Below are positions 1-8,352 of a stretch of DNA of 38,384 nt, in pieces. Position numbers and translations under genes: made by a program. Source of the DNA: an uncultured bacterium (GTDB taxonomy: Bacteria > Bacillota > Clostridia > Lachnospirales > Lachnospiraceae). How positions within the stretch are numbered: the first letter of the stretch is position 1; every line of letters begins with the position of its first letter. The notes beneath the pieces are model-generated. The model had not been told where the DNA came from. It searched no databases and saw only the letters and a program-made list of their open reading frames with translations. The stretch covers positions 1 through 38,384 of the forward strand of contig CAJMQQ010000024.1 in NCBI GenBank assembly GCA_905215625.1, written 5' to 3'.

Positions 1-5
1 TAACA

Positions 6-42
6 AGCGGAAGTGCCGCTCAATCATCCGTTATGGATGATT
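6..42. repeat. Two small inverted repeats at the window edge, downstream of galE
   Basis: Two short dyads lie side by side. AGCGG (6-10) pairs with CCGCT (16-20), and AATCATCC (22-29) pairs with GGATGATT (35-42). They lie past the galE stop codon and could form its terminator, but the minus strand has no clear T-run after them. Positions 43-99 hold nothing else I recognise. Confidence 0.3.
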
Positions 43-99
43 TTGCGACACTCCCCTTCTTCACATCATTCGCTCAAATATCCATTTTCTGGACTTTAT

Positions 100-1119
100 T
101 TAGTTCTGGTTATATCCGTCTGGATTCATAGACTGCCATTTCCAGGAATCGCGGCACATTTCTTCAATACCAAGTTCTGCCTTCCAGCCCAGTTCTCTTG
201 CTGCCTTGCCTGGATCACAGTAGCACTGTGCAATATCTCCGGCACGTCTTGGATCGATTACGTATGGCAGTTCCTTGCCGCAAGCCTTTTCGTATGCGTG
301 GATTACGTCTAATACGCTGTATCCATGACCAGTACCCAGGTTGTAAATAGATACGCCTTCTTTATCCTCCAGCTTACGGATTGCACATACGTGTCCCTTT
401 GCCAGATCCACTACATGAATATAGTCGCGGACTCCGGTTCCGTCTGGGGTGTTGTAATCATTGCCGAATACATGAACGCATTCTCTCTTGCCAACTGCTA
501 CCTGGGCAATATAAGGTACCAGGTTGTTTGGAATACCCTTCGGATCCTCGCCGATAGTGCCACTCTCATGGGCTCCAATCGGATTGAAATAACGAAGAAG
601 AATTACGTTCCACTCTGGGTCGGATACGTGTAAGTCTGTCAGAATCTGCTCTAACATTCCCTTTGTCTGACCATATGGGTTGGTAATTTCTCCCTTCGGG
701 CACTCTTCGGTAATCGGTACAAATGCCGGATCGCCGTAAACAGTTGCAGAAGAACTGAATACAATATTCTTTACATTGTACTTTCTCATTACGTCGCAAA
801 GAATTAATGTACCAGTAATGTTGTTATGGTAATACTCCAATGGCTTCGCTACTGACTCGCCAACTGCCTTGTAACCGGCAAACTGAATAACAGAGTCGAT
901 TTTTTCCTTCTGGAATACTTCCTCTAATGCAGGTTTGTCCAATAAGTCTACATTGTAAAATGTTACCGTTTTTCCGGTAATCTTTTCTACTCTTCTCAGT
1001 GCTTCCTCACAAGAATTGTAAAGATTATCTACTACTACTACTTCATAACCTGCATTTAATAATTCTACACAGGTGTGGCTTCCAATATAGCCTGCTCCGC
1101 CAGCTACCAGAATTGCCAT
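100..1119 (-). CDS. galE: UDP-glucose 4-epimerase
   Basis: This enzyme interconverts UDP-glucose and UDP-galactose in the cytoplasm, in the Leloir pathway and for supply of cell-surface sugars. The 339-aa protein starts MAILVAGGAGYIGSH, the glycine-rich NAD-binding motif of extended short-chain dehydrogenases. It also carries the FSSSATVYGD segment and the catalytic YxxxK (NPYGQTKG), and the length is normal for GalE. I chose the ATG at 1119 because AAAAGGAGGATGTGTT lies directly upstream; the open frame continues 15 codons further without homology. The gene looks monocistronic, with its own promoter about 110 bases upstream, and no other galactose genes are adjacent. Confidence 0.96.
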   Translation of the reverse strand: MAILVAGGAGYIGSHTCVELLNAGYEVVVVDNLYNSCEEALRRVEKITGKTVTFYNVDLLDKPALEEVFQKEKIDSVIQFAGYKAVGESVAKPLEYYHNNITGTLILCDVMRKYNVKNIVFSSSATVYGDPAFVPITEECPKGEITNPYGQTKGMLEQILTDLHVSDPEWNVILLRYFNPIGAHESGTIGEDPKGIPNNLVPYIAQVAVGKRECVHVFGNDYNTPDGTGVRDYIHVVDLAKGHVCAIRKLEDKEGVSIYNLGTGHGYSVLDVIHAYEKACGKELPYVIDPRRAGDIAQCYCDPGKAARELGWKAELGIEEMCRDSWKWQSMNPDGYNQN

Positions 1120-1225
1120 AACACATCCTCCTTTTTCAAGGCCTGTGAATCGTGTCTGAATCACGGACCTGCTTTACGTATACTGCCTTTCTTTTTAATT
1201 TCCCCTTACAAAGCAGCTGTTTATT

Positions 1226-1253
1226 ATTATACACTTATTAAAAAAAATCACAA
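1226..1253 (-). promoter_or_regulatory. Probable sigma-A promoter of galE
   Basis: On the minus strand TTGTGA (1248-1253) and TATAAT (1226-1231) are separated by 16 bases. Transcription would start near 1219 and give a leader of about 100 nt before the galE ATG. I see no known riboswitch in that leader. Confidence 0.6.
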
Positions 1254-1298
1254 TGCAATTTCTTTTGTTTTTTTGTATAATTTGTTATAAATTTCCGC

Positions 1299-1355
1299 AA
1301 AAAAGCCATGCAGATTCGTTTTTGAAGATTCCTCTTTTTTCCGAACCCCCATGGC
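1299..1355 (-). terminator. Probable terminator of sigK
   Basis: On the minus strand GCCATG (1350-1355) pairs with CATGGC (1305-1310). An inner GGTTCG/CGAATC stem carries one G-U pair. The structure runs straight into a T6 run at 1299-1304. It lies just after the sigK stop and before the galE promoter. Confidence 0.55.
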
Positions 1356-1361
1356 AGCCGG

Positions 1362-1985
1362 TTATTTTTGAAATTCTTCCCGTAGTTTTTCAATCGCCCT
1401 CTTTTCAATACGGCTTACATATGAACGGGAAATCCCAAGAACTGCTGCAATTTCCCTCTGGGTGTGTTCGTTTCCCCCATATAAGCCGTATCTCAGACGG
1501 ATTACCGTCTTTTCCGTATCTTTCAGGCAGGAATCATAGGCTTCGTACAACGTCCGTATGTCCTGGTTTAAAATCAGGGTATCAATAGTTTCGGTCTGTT
1601 CCATTTCTATCAAATCTACCAGACTGACGCTTTCTCCATCCTTGTCTACTCCAATCGGCTCATAAATCGAAATTTCCCTGGAAAATTTTTTGCCTGCCCG
1701 CAGCAGCATTAAAATTTCATTTTCTACGCATTTGGCCGCATAGGTGGCAAGTCTGGAACCTTTTTCTACATTAAAGGTATTGACCGCTTTAATCAGGCCG
1801 ATGGTTCCCACTGACAATAAATCCTCCATATCGTAATCCGTATACTGGTATTTTTTAATCACATGGGCTACCAGACGCATATTCCGTTCAATCAGCGCAG
1901 CCTTTGCCTCCTGGTCACCCTCTTTGTAACGCTCCAGGTAATCTTTTTCCTCACTGGCACTAAGCGGTTTTGGAAAAGTTTTCAA
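1362..1985 (-). CDS. sigK: RNA polymerase sporulation sigma factor K
   Basis: This is the late mother-cell sigma factor of endospore formation, which directs transcription of coat and cortex genes. The 207-aa protein has the N-terminal FPKPLSASEEKDYLERY segment typical of SigK. Region 2 follows (IERNMRLVAHVIKKY, then DLLSVGTIGLIKAV and LATYAAKCVENEIL), and region 4 carries the HTH near residues 175-205 (TQREIAAVLGISRSYVSRIE). The start codon is TTG at 1985, with GAGGTGAC five bases upstream. The gene is contiguous: it is not split by a skin-type prophage as in B. subtilis or C. difficile. SigE is the closest alternative, but the N-terminus favours SigK. Confidence 0.92.
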   Translation of the reverse strand: MKTFPKPLSASEEKDYLERYKEGDQEAKAALIERNMRLVAHVIKKYQYTDYDMEDLLSVGTIGLIKAVNTFNVEKGSRLATYAAKCVENEILMLLRAGKKFSREISIYEPIGVDKDGESVSLVDLIEMEQTETIDTLILNQDIRTLYEAYDSCLKDTEKTVIRLRYGLYGGNEHTQREIAAVLGISRSYVSRIEKRAIEKLREEFQK

Positions 1986-2075
1986 AGAAAGTCACCTCAA
2001 AGCTAAACTTACTCTTAGTCTATGCGAAGGCAGCTTGCCCTGTGCCTGAGGACATTCCCCTAATCTGCATTTATA

Positions 2076-2122
2076 CAAAAAGTCAAAACCGGCAGACAGC
2101 CTTCAAAAGCCATCTGCCGGTT
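2076..2122 (-). terminator. Terminator of the purine operon
   Basis: On the minus strand AACCGGCAGA (2113-2122) pairs with TCTGCCGGTT (2087-2096), and T-rich sequence follows (TTTTGACTTTTTG). It lies about 45 bases past the stop codon of the AICAR transformylase gene. Confidence 0.8.
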
Positions 2123-2166
2123 TGTTACCGTTTTTCTGCAATATAAATTTTCATTGCCAATGGATT

Positions 2167-3345
2167 TTAGTGATGGAATAAACGGATTCCGGTAAATGCC
2201 ATTGCCATACCATATTTGTTGCATGTCTCAATTACATTGTCATCTCTTACAGATCCGCCTGGCTGAGCCACATATTTCACGCCGCTCTTAAATGCCCGGT
2301 CAATATTGTCTCCAAATGGGAAAAATGCGTCTGAGCCAAGAGATACTTCCTGCATCTGGTCTAACCACGCCCGCTTTTCTTCTCTTGTAAATACAGGAGG
2401 TTTTACCTTAAACACATTTTCCCATCTTCCGTCTGCCAGCACATCCATATAATCGTCGCCAATATAAACGTCTATTGCATTATCTCTGTCTGCACGGCGG
2501 ATTCCATCTACAAACTGAAGATTTAATACCTGAGGCGCCTGGCGTAAGAACCAGTTGTCTGCCTTCTGGCCTGCAAGTCTGGTACAGTGTACTCTGGACT
2601 GCTGTCCTGCACCGATACCGATTGCCTGTCCGCCCTTTGCATAGCAGACAGAATTGGATTGGGTATATTTTAATGTGATTAAAGAAATCATTAAATCTAT
2701 CTTGGCCTCGTCTGGAATCTCCTTGTTTTCCGTTACGACATTTGACAGTAATTCTTTGTTAATCTCCAGTTCGTTTCTTCCCTGCTCAAATACAATTCCA
2801 AATACCTGTTTCCGTTCAATCGGCTCAGGAACATATTCCGGATCAATCTGAATAACGTTATAATTACCATTCTTTTTGGATTTTAAAATTTCCAAAGCTT
2901 CCGGTTCATAGCCAGGAGCGATTACGCCGTCTGAAACTTCTCTTTTGATAAGTTTTGCCGTATCTGCATCGCATACGTCGGACAGGGAAATAAAATCTCC
3001 AAATGAAGACATTCTGTCCGCGCCTCTGGCTCTTGCATAAGCGCATGCCAATGGTGATAACTCTCCCATATCATCTACCCAGTAAATTTTTGTCAGCGTA
3101 TCGGTAAGAGGAAGACCTACTGCTGCTCCTGCCGGAGATACGTGCTTAAACGATGCTGCTGCCGGAAGTCCGGTAGCTTCTTTTAATTCTTTTACCAGCT
3201 GCCAGCCGTTAAATGCATCTAAAAAGTTAATATATCCTGGTCTGCCGCTAAGAACCGTAATAGGAAGTTCCTTTCCATCATTCATGAAAATACGGGATGG
3301 TTTCTGATTTGGGTTGCATCCGTACTTTAACTCCAATTCATTCAT
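2167..3345 (-). CDS. Stand-alone AICAR transformylase (PurH C-terminal activity only)
   Basis: This enzyme formylates AICAR (ZMP) with 10-formyl-tetrahydrofolate to FAICAR, the ninth step of de novo purine synthesis. The 392-aa protein matches the transformylase half of PurH: an LKYGCNPNQ start, and the catalytic Lys-His pair in SFKHVSPAGA (K67, H68). The NSVCYAKGGQAIGIGAGQQSRV block and the SDAFFPFGD and KYVAQPGGSVRD blocks are also present. The usual N-terminal MGS-like IMP cyclohydrolase domain of about 200 residues is absent. That activity is supplied by the upstream gene 37 bases away. The ATG at 3345 has AAAAGGAGAAAAATCA upstream. Both genes are controlled by the ZTP riboswitch. Confidence 0.93.
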   Translation of the reverse strand: MNELELKYGCNPNQKPSRIFMNDGKELPITVLSGRPGYINFLDAFNGWQLVKELKEATGLPAAASFKHVSPAGAAVGLPLTDTLTKIYWVDDMGELSPLACAYARARGADRMSSFGDFISLSDVCDADTAKLIKREVSDGVIAPGYEPEALEILKSKKNGNYNVIQIDPEYVPEPIERKQVFGIVFEQGRNELEINKELLSNVVTENKEIPDEAKIDLMISLITLKYTQSNSVCYAKGGQAIGIGAGQQSRVHCTRLAGQKADNWFLRQAPQVLNLQFVDGIRRADRDNAIDVYIGDDYMDVLADGRWENVFKVKPPVFTREEKRAWLDQMQEVSLGSDAFFPFGDNIDRAFKSGVKYVAQPGGSVRDDNVIETCNKYGMAMAFTGIRLFHH

Positions 3346-3382
3346 TGATTTTTCTCCTTTTCCTACAGTCTTATATTCCGTA

Positions 3383-4099
3383 TTAATGGTTTTTATTTAC
3401 AATTCTGGTCTCATAAGTTCCGTCTTCAATCTTAATGTAACGTACAAATAAAGACACTTTATTGTCTTCATTTAAATTATTCCATAACAGGCTGGTAAAC
3501 TCATCAATATCATTAGGGATGCTGACCAGTTTCGGCTCTCCCTCAAAGCTTGGAAGCGGATTTCCGTCGTGCATATAGGTATGGATAAAGCGTCCCTCTC
3601 CGGCCGCAGGATTTTCGTATGCAAAGGTAAAACGGCTGCAGGAATCCGGATTTCCATTATTGCTTTTTAAAATAGACATAGCATAGTTATAAGTTCCATT
3701 CTCTACGTGCATAATTCCGGAAATTCTAGGGGTATAGTTGGGAGCGTCCGGCTCAAACTCTCTGGTGCGCAAAGACTGCTCAAAGGTCATCTGATGATCC
3801 ATGCCATCATAAATGGTATCCGTCTGATCGCCATTGGTAACAATGGTTTTATTGCCCAGAACCCGTACCGGCGCATAAATAATCAGACTGGGATCGGTCA
3901 GCTTTGACGGATCAAATGCCTGGGTACGAATTCCTTCCCCATCTTTTACAAACACACGGTTACGGCTGTTTTCGCTTCTTCCCATAATAAAATAAGCAGC
4001 TACCGCCTTGGTTCCATCCTCGCTTTTTCCAATCACGATTCCTCTTCCTGGATAGGAATTTTCTCTCAGTTCTTCTGCCAATGACAGCATCTTCATCAT
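3383..4099 (-). CDS. purO: IMP cyclohydrolase, archaeal PurO type
   Basis: This enzyme closes the FAICAR ring to IMP, the last step of de novo purine synthesis. The 238-aa protein has the PurO-family N-terminus (NSYPGRGIVIGKSEDG), then AAYFIMGRSENSRNRVF, IYAPVRVLG, NGDQTDTI and PNYTPRISG. PurO is structurally unrelated to the cyclohydrolase domain of PurH and was first described in archaea; many Clostridia carry it. Its position immediately before a transformylase-only PurH supports the call. The ORF is open for 27 more codons upstream, but these run through the riboswitch terminator. The start is in the ATGATGAAGATG cluster (4099, 4096 or 4090) behind CAGGAGGAAGA. Confidence 0.9.
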   Translation of the reverse strand: MMKMLSLAEELRENSYPGRGIVIGKSEDGTKAVAAYFIMGRSENSRNRVFVKDGEGIRTQAFDPSKLTDPSLIIYAPVRVLGNKTIVTNGDQTDTIYDGMDHQMTFEQSLRTREFEPDAPNYTPRISGIMHVENGTYNYAMSILKSNNGNPDSCSRFTFAYENPAAGEGRFIHTYMHDGNPLPSFEGEPKLVSIPNDIDEFTSLLWNNLNEDNKVSLFVRYIKIEDGTYETRIVNKNH

Positions 4100-4130
4100 T
4101 CTTCCTCCTGATTTTAAATTTCTTGGCAAC

Positions 4131-4170
4131 AAAAAACGCCTGGGTATCTCAAAAAAGAGATGCCCAGGCG
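4131..4170 (-). terminator. Intrinsic terminator of the ZTP riboswitch expression platform
   Basis: Fourteen-base arms 4157-4170 and 4137-4150 have one mismatch or wobble and an A6 (T6 on the RNA strand) loop. Six Ts follow on the minus strand (4131-4136). The first arm contains the last conserved element of the ZTP aptamer, so ligand binding and terminator formation are mutually exclusive. Confidence 0.9.
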
Positions 4171-4234
4171 GTCGGCTCAATCAGAAACGTGCTCCCTGTG
4201 GTTTCCCCACTTGTTCCGCCAGTCACACGTTCTG
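4161..4234 (-). promoter_or_regulatory. ZTP (pfl) riboswitch aptamer
   Basis: The minus strand reads CAGAACGTGTGACTGGCGG, an AAGTGGGGAAACCACAGGG hairpin, GAGCACGTTTCTG, then GAGCCGACCGCCTGGGCA. These match the conserved parts of the pfl/ZTP class: GACUGGCG in the first stem, GGGAGCACG closing it, and the CCGCCUGGGCA element that forms the pseudoknot. The class senses ZTP/ZMP (AICAR), which accumulates when 10-formyl-THF is short. It turns on expression by blocking the terminator that overlaps its 3' end. The genes behind it consume ZMP and 10-formyl-THF. Confidence 0.93.
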
Positions 4235-4239
4235 ACATA

Positions 4240-4268
4240 ATCATACTGGATTCTGCAAAAGATTGCAA
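4240..4268 (-). promoter_or_regulatory. Promoter of the ZTP riboswitch-purO-purH operon
   Basis: On the minus strand TTGCAA (4263-4268) and TATGAT (4240-4245) have an exact 17-base spacer. The predicted start, near 4233, coincides with the first base of the aptamer stem. Confidence 0.8.
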
Positions 4269-4293
4269 GTATTTTTTATGTGGTTTTTTCACA

Positions 4294-5643
4294 TTATTCA
4301 TTTCGAATAGCTGCCAGAGGGCTTAAACGCATGGCACGCATAGCCGGCATAAAGCCTGCTCCCATTCCCACTACAATGGCAAAGGTAATGGCAAGCCCCA
4401 CCAGCCACGGCGGAATCCTGGAAATGTCTCCTTCCACTCCGGCCATTGTCTGGCTGATTCCCTGAATGTTATTAATAACATAGGAAATGCCATAGCTTAA
4501 ACCAATGCCGATTAGTCCTCCTGCCAGACCGATAAAACCAGATTCAATCAGGAACATATTGCGGATATTTCCCATATCGCAGCCCAAAACCTTCATAACG
4601 CCGATTTCCTTGGTTCTTTCATAAATGGACATCATCATGGTATTGGCAATGCCGATGGCTGCAACAAACAAGGAAACGGCTCCAATTCCGCCTAAAACAG
4701 CTTGTATCATATTGGCCTGTTTCTGCTGGTTTTCAATACCCTCAATCATACTGTTGGCCTGATATCCCATTTCATTAATAGCCTGCTGAACTGCTTTTAC
4801 GTTATCAATACTGTCTACCTGGACATTTGCCCTGTCATATACAAAATAGCTGTATGGCTTTCCTTTTTTATTGGTAGGCTGACCAGGAATCGGATTCTTT
4901 TTGAAAACCTTTTTCAACTGAGCCTTTAACTGTTCCACATTGGTATAGACACTGTAACTGTACTGACTGTAATCTTCTTTTCCTCCTGCTTCCATTCCTG
5001 CCGCATTAATCATATACTTTTTAGGCGGTTTTGATGCAGTATCTCCGCTGGGATACTGAGACTGGTAATAAGCATTTTGATCAAAGATTACAAAAAAAGG
5101 CTGATTCATGTCCAGTTCCGGCAGTTCTCCGGTATCCCAATATCCCTTTTTTGTTTTGCTGTTGTAAAAATCCATGGCTACTTTATTGCCGAAAATCAGT
5201 TCCATCTGTCCTGAATTTGGATCCGGAAGATGACCTCCCTCTGCCAGAGGAATCTGGGAAAGCATATGCTGGCTCACTCCCTGTATATTCACATATTCGC
5301 ATATATAAGGTCCCTGCTTCATGACTGCCGAGACCCGCAGAGTCGGCGAAACAGATACTACGTGATCCAATTTTGAAAATTTCTTAATTGCTTCGTCTGT
5401 AATATAGCTGTCTTCACTGGCAGCGCCGGTATCCATAGAGTAATTCTGCTGAACCGTAACTTCCGTCAAACTGACCCAGGATGAAAGCTGCTCCATAGTC
5501 AGTTCCTTTAAGCCAATTCCCAAAGATACCATTACCACAATGGATGCCGTACCAATGACCACTCCAAGAACAGTCAAAACGGTTCTCAGTTTCCGCCGTC
5601 TCAGATTATTTAAACTCATAACCAGAAGGTCACGAAATCTCAT
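4294..5643 (-). CDS. ABC transporter permease, MacB/FtsX type
   Basis: This 449-aa membrane protein has the MacB-type layout. An N-terminal transmembrane helix (about residues 20-42, after SLNNLRRRKLRTVLTVLGVV) is followed by a large extracellular domain of about 270 residues. Three C-terminal helices form the FtsX domain (about 315-445), with TKEIGVMKVLGCD between helices. Such permeases work mechanically on extracellular substrates or carry out efflux rather than import. Its ATG overlaps the end of the preceding gene by 14 bases, so translation is coupled. With the ATPase at 7502-8245 it makes a complete MacB/LolDE-like unit. The substrate cannot be told from the sequence; antimicrobial peptide defence and envelope remodelling are both possible. 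Confidence 0.9.
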   Translation of the reverse strand: MRFRDLLVMSLNNLRRRKLRTVLTVLGVVIGTASIVVMVSLGIGLKELTMEQLSSWVSLTEVTVQQNYSMDTGAASEDSYITDEAIKKFSKLDHVVSVSPTLRVSAVMKQGPYICEYVNIQGVSQHMLSQIPLAEGGHLPDPNSGQMELIFGNKVAMDFYNSKTKKGYWDTGELPELDMNQPFFVIFDQNAYYQSQYPSGDTASKPPKKYMINAAGMEAGGKEDYSQYSYSVYTNVEQLKAQLKKVFKKNPIPGQPTNKKGKPYSYFVYDRANVQVDSIDNVKAVQQAINEMGYQANSMIEGIENQQKQANMIQAVLGGIGAVSLFVAAIGIANTMMMSIYERTKEIGVMKVLGCDMGNIRNMFLIESGFIGLAGGLIGIGLSYGISYVINNIQGISQTMAGVEGDISRIPPWLVGLAITFAIVVGMGAGFMPAMRAMRLSPLAAIRNE

Positions 5644-7498
5644 CGTCTATCCCCTCTTCTTCTGCCAATTGCTGTTTTTTATTTTTTCTGTGACGGATCA
5701 CAGCCTTAATTCCTATGATGATTCCAATGAAAACGGCTGCTGCCCCCACGATGATTCCAATGCGGGCTGCTAAAGACAGCGCCATAAACTTATCTTTCAA
5801 GGAAGTTGGTTCTGCCATTGCAACGTCGTCCATATTGCCGGCTTCGGTACTCCAATCCATATCTTCCGGCATCGCTTCTGTCACAAACAACGTCATTTCC
5901 TTGGTTTCGGTGCTGACATTCCCGTTTTCATCTTCATAGGAAATGACGATGGGAATCACACCTTCATCCATAGTAGCAGCCACGCCGGTCAACATGGTAT
6001 CTACATTGCCGGTCTCTCCAGGTTTGATATTTCCCACATAGGTTTCTTCCGTTTTAATCGAGTCGGCTTCAAATCGGGCTGTTACATTGTAAAGCTGTAC
6101 TTTTCCCGTGTTGTTAATACCAAACATCACATTGGTCTCAGCTCCCACATTGATGCTTTCCGGCATAATGTCGATGGTACTGGTACTGAGACGGGCTTCC
6201 TGCTTTAATGGAATATCAACGGTTACCGTCTCTTCTGCATTTTTAAATTCCGGACTGTCGTATTTTTCCTTAATCGTAATGGAATAGGATCGGGGATCCG
6301 CTCCTCCCTTGCTGGCAAATTTCATGCGAACCTCTGCGGTACCCCCAGCCGCCAGGGAATTGACTACTACAGAATTAGCCCCGTTTTCGGTAGTAAAAAC
6401 GGCACTGTCAGAAACTTTTTCTGACTCCAGCGTAAACAAAATATTGCTGGCCGGTACATTGGAGGAAGCGTTCTTCATCCGCAAAACAAGTTCAAACTCC
6501 TGGCCTGCATAAATCTCTTCCGGTATGGTCTCGTAACTGTCTACAATAATTCTGGCCCTGGTTCGGTCATTGGCATTGAAATCCCCCAGAGAATCTTCCT
6601 TACTTTTGCTGACAATCTGGACGTACATCGTCGCTTCCTGGTTCTTTAAATCTCCTTCCTGGGAATCCCGGTAAGAGATTTTAAACTGGATGGGATAGAA
6701 TCCGGAATAGCTGTCCTGCCGGATTGCCATGCTGTAAGGAACTTCAACGGTCTGTCCCTCTTCTATTAAATCGTAATGCCGGTCATAGTTTCCATCGTTA
6801 ATATTAAACGGAAACTTTGCGCTGTCTGCATCCAGCACCATGCTGACCGTTACGTCATAGGCTTTAAATTTGCTGTTATTGCGCATATTAATCGCAAAGT
6901 TCATCACATTGGGATAAGTCCCGTAAGGAGTAGACTGTCCCTCGCCCAGTACAAAGCTGACGGTACTGCTCTCTTCTTCTGACTCACTGCTTCCAGTAGA
7001 CTCGGCAACGTAAATATTTAAGTATTCCTTTACCCAGTACCGGTCGGTATCTGGTTCTTCCTCACAATCCACATAAATGGAAATCGGAATGGAATAATAA
7101 CCTGCCCGCAGGTCTTTTCTCAGCTTTACGGAAATGCTGGTGCTTTTGCTTTTTCCTGGCTTAATGCTGCCCAGGCGCTTCGGTTTAAAGGTATCCTGGG
7201 TAATCTCAAAGGGATAATTGCTGACCGTATAGTCGCCGTTGGATTCGTCAGACATAATCTGGTTAAACTCAAAAATGTCTGCACTCAGGCCAACCCATAC
7301 GCCTTCCATATCTTCTTCTCCGGCATTGATCGTGATAGGAATACTCAGGCTCTTTCCTACTTTTCCTTCTGGGATCTTCTTTGCCACCAGATACTGGTTG
7401 TTGCCTACATCCATAAATGCGGCGAACGCCTGTCCGGACATGGACAGAACCAGCATCAGCACCGCAGCAAAAACGGCAAACATCCTTTTCATTTTCAT
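5630..7498 (-). CDS. Secreted membrane-anchored protein with Ig-like repeats, ABC-associated
   Basis: The 622-aa protein has a signal peptide (MKMKRMFAVFAAVLMLVLSM, cleavage near AFA-A). Its extracellular part of about 550 residues is beta-rich, with recurring phrases such as RLGSIKPGKSKS, VNSLAAGGTAEVRMKF and YVGNIKPGETGNV, typical of CARDB/NEW3-like Ig folds. A C-terminal membrane helix (about 580-603) is followed by a basic and acidic cytoplasmic tail. It lies between the ATPase and permease genes of one transcript: 3 bases separate it from the ATPase gene and it overlaps the permease gene. I infer an extracellular partner of the permease, perhaps an adaptor or substrate-binding scaffold. 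The exact family is not known to me. Confidence 0.75.
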   Translation of the reverse strand: MKMKRMFAVFAAVLMLVLSMSGQAFAAFMDVGNNQYLVAKKIPEGKVGKSLSIPITINAGEEDMEGVWVGLSADIFEFNQIMSDESNGDYTVSNYPFEITQDTFKPKRLGSIKPGKSKSTSISVKLRKDLRAGYYSIPISIYVDCEEEPDTDRYWVKEYLNIYVAESTGSSESEEESSTVSFVLGEGQSTPYGTYPNVMNFAINMRNNSKFKAYDVTVSMVLDADSAKFPFNINDGNYDRHYDLIEEGQTVEVPYSMAIRQDSYSGFYPIQFKISYRDSQEGDLKNQEATMYVQIVSKSKEDSLGDFNANDRTRARIIVDSYETIPEEIYAGQEFELVLRMKNASSNVPASNILFTLESEKVSDSAVFTTENGANSVVVNSLAAGGTAEVRMKFASKGGADPRSYSITIKEKYDSPEFKNAEETVTVDIPLKQEARLSTSTIDIMPESINVGAETNVMFGINNTGKVQLYNVTARFEADSIKTEETYVGNIKPGETGNVDTMLTGVAATMDEGVIPIVISYEDENGNVSTETKEMTLFVTEAMPEDMDWSTEAGNMDDVAMAEPTSLKDKFMALSLAARIGIIVGAAAVFIGIIIGIKAVIRHRKNKKQQLAEEEGIDDEIS

Positions 7499-7501
7499 CT
7501 C

Positions 7502-8245
7502 TTAATCCTCCTGTACCGCACGTTCCTGCGGTGTATTTTCAATAATTTCTACGATCTTTCCGTCAATAATCCGGATCTGACGGTCTGCATAAGACGCCAG
7601 GTTGTTGTCATGGGTTACCATAACCAGGGTTTGCTGGCGCTCCCTGACAATTTTCTGCATCAGCCGCATGACTTCCATCGTGGTTTTCGAATCCAGATTT
7701 CCCGTCGGTTCATCTGCAAAAATAATCTGGGGATTCACTACCAGAGCCCTGGCAATTCCCACTCGCTGCTGCTGTCCGCCGGACATCTGATTTGGCATAT
7801 GCTTCGCCTGATCCCCTACTCCAACCAGGTTTAAATACTTCTGCGCCCTGGCCATTCGTTCTTTTTTTGCCATCCCGCGGAACGACAGGGGCATGGCCAC
7901 ATTTTCTACTGCGTTCATGGTGTTTAACAGATTATATGACTGGAAAATAAATCCGACCCGTTCTCTCCGGAAAGCCACTAATGCCTTTTCTGACAGCTTT
8001 TCAATATGCTTTCCAGCTATTACGATTTCTCCCTTGGTAGGCCGTTCCAGGCCTGCCACCATATTTAACAGCGTAGATTTACCAGATCCAGAAGTTCCTA
8101 CAATGGCGCAGAACTCTCCTTTATAAATTTCAAAATCCACCCCATTTAAGGCGCGGACTTTCGTATCCCCAACACAATATATTTTATACAAATTACTGAC
8201 GCGGATAATGGGAACCCGCTCTTTTCCGCCTGGTTGATTTGCCAT
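7502..8245 (-). CDS. ABC transporter ATP-binding protein, LolD/MacB type
   Basis: This 247-aa nucleotide-binding subunit powers the permease encoded downstream. Walker A is GTSGSGKST, the Q-loop FIFQSYNLLN, the signature MSGGQQQR, and Walker B IIFADEPTGNLDS with the H-loop in VTHD. The Q-loop and signature wording is that of the LolD/MacB/FtsE group. The open frame continues to a TTG at 8317, but that codon lies upstream of the predicted transcription start. The ATG at 8245 (MANQPGGK) is therefore preferred, although its ribosome binding site (AAGGAAG) is rather distant. It is the first gene of the three-gene ABC operon. Confidence 0.9.
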   Translation of the reverse strand: MANQPGGKERVPIIRVSNLYKIYCVGDTKVRALNGVDFEIYKGEFCAIVGTSGSGKSTLLNMVAGLERPTKGEIVIAGKHIEKLSEKALVAFRRERVGFIFQSYNLLNTMNAVENVAMPLSFRGMAKKERMARAQKYLNLVGVGDQAKHMPNQMSGGQQQRVGIARALVVNPQIIFADEPTGNLDSKTTMEVMRLMQKIVRERQQTLVMVTHDNNLASYADRQIRIIDGKIVEIIENTPQERAVQED

Positions 8246-8303
8246 AATTTCTGATTTCTGCTTCCTTTCCCTCTCTAACTTCCAGCATTTCTGCCTTATG
8301 GTT

Positions 8304-8332
8304 AGTATAGCAGACAAGAGGCTGTTTGTCTC
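8304..8332 (-). promoter_or_regulatory. Possible promoter of the ABC operon
   Basis: On the minus strand GAGACA (8327-8332) and TATACT (8304-8309) have a 17-base spacer. The start would be near 8297, leaving about 50 nt of leader before the ATG at 8245. Confidence 0.5.
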
Positions 8333-8352
8333 TTTTTATTTCTTAAGTTTCC

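Noticed and set aside
1362..1985. sigK interrupted by a skin-like prophage
   Set aside because: The reading frame is continuous from region 2 to region 4 and no recombinase gene is nearby.
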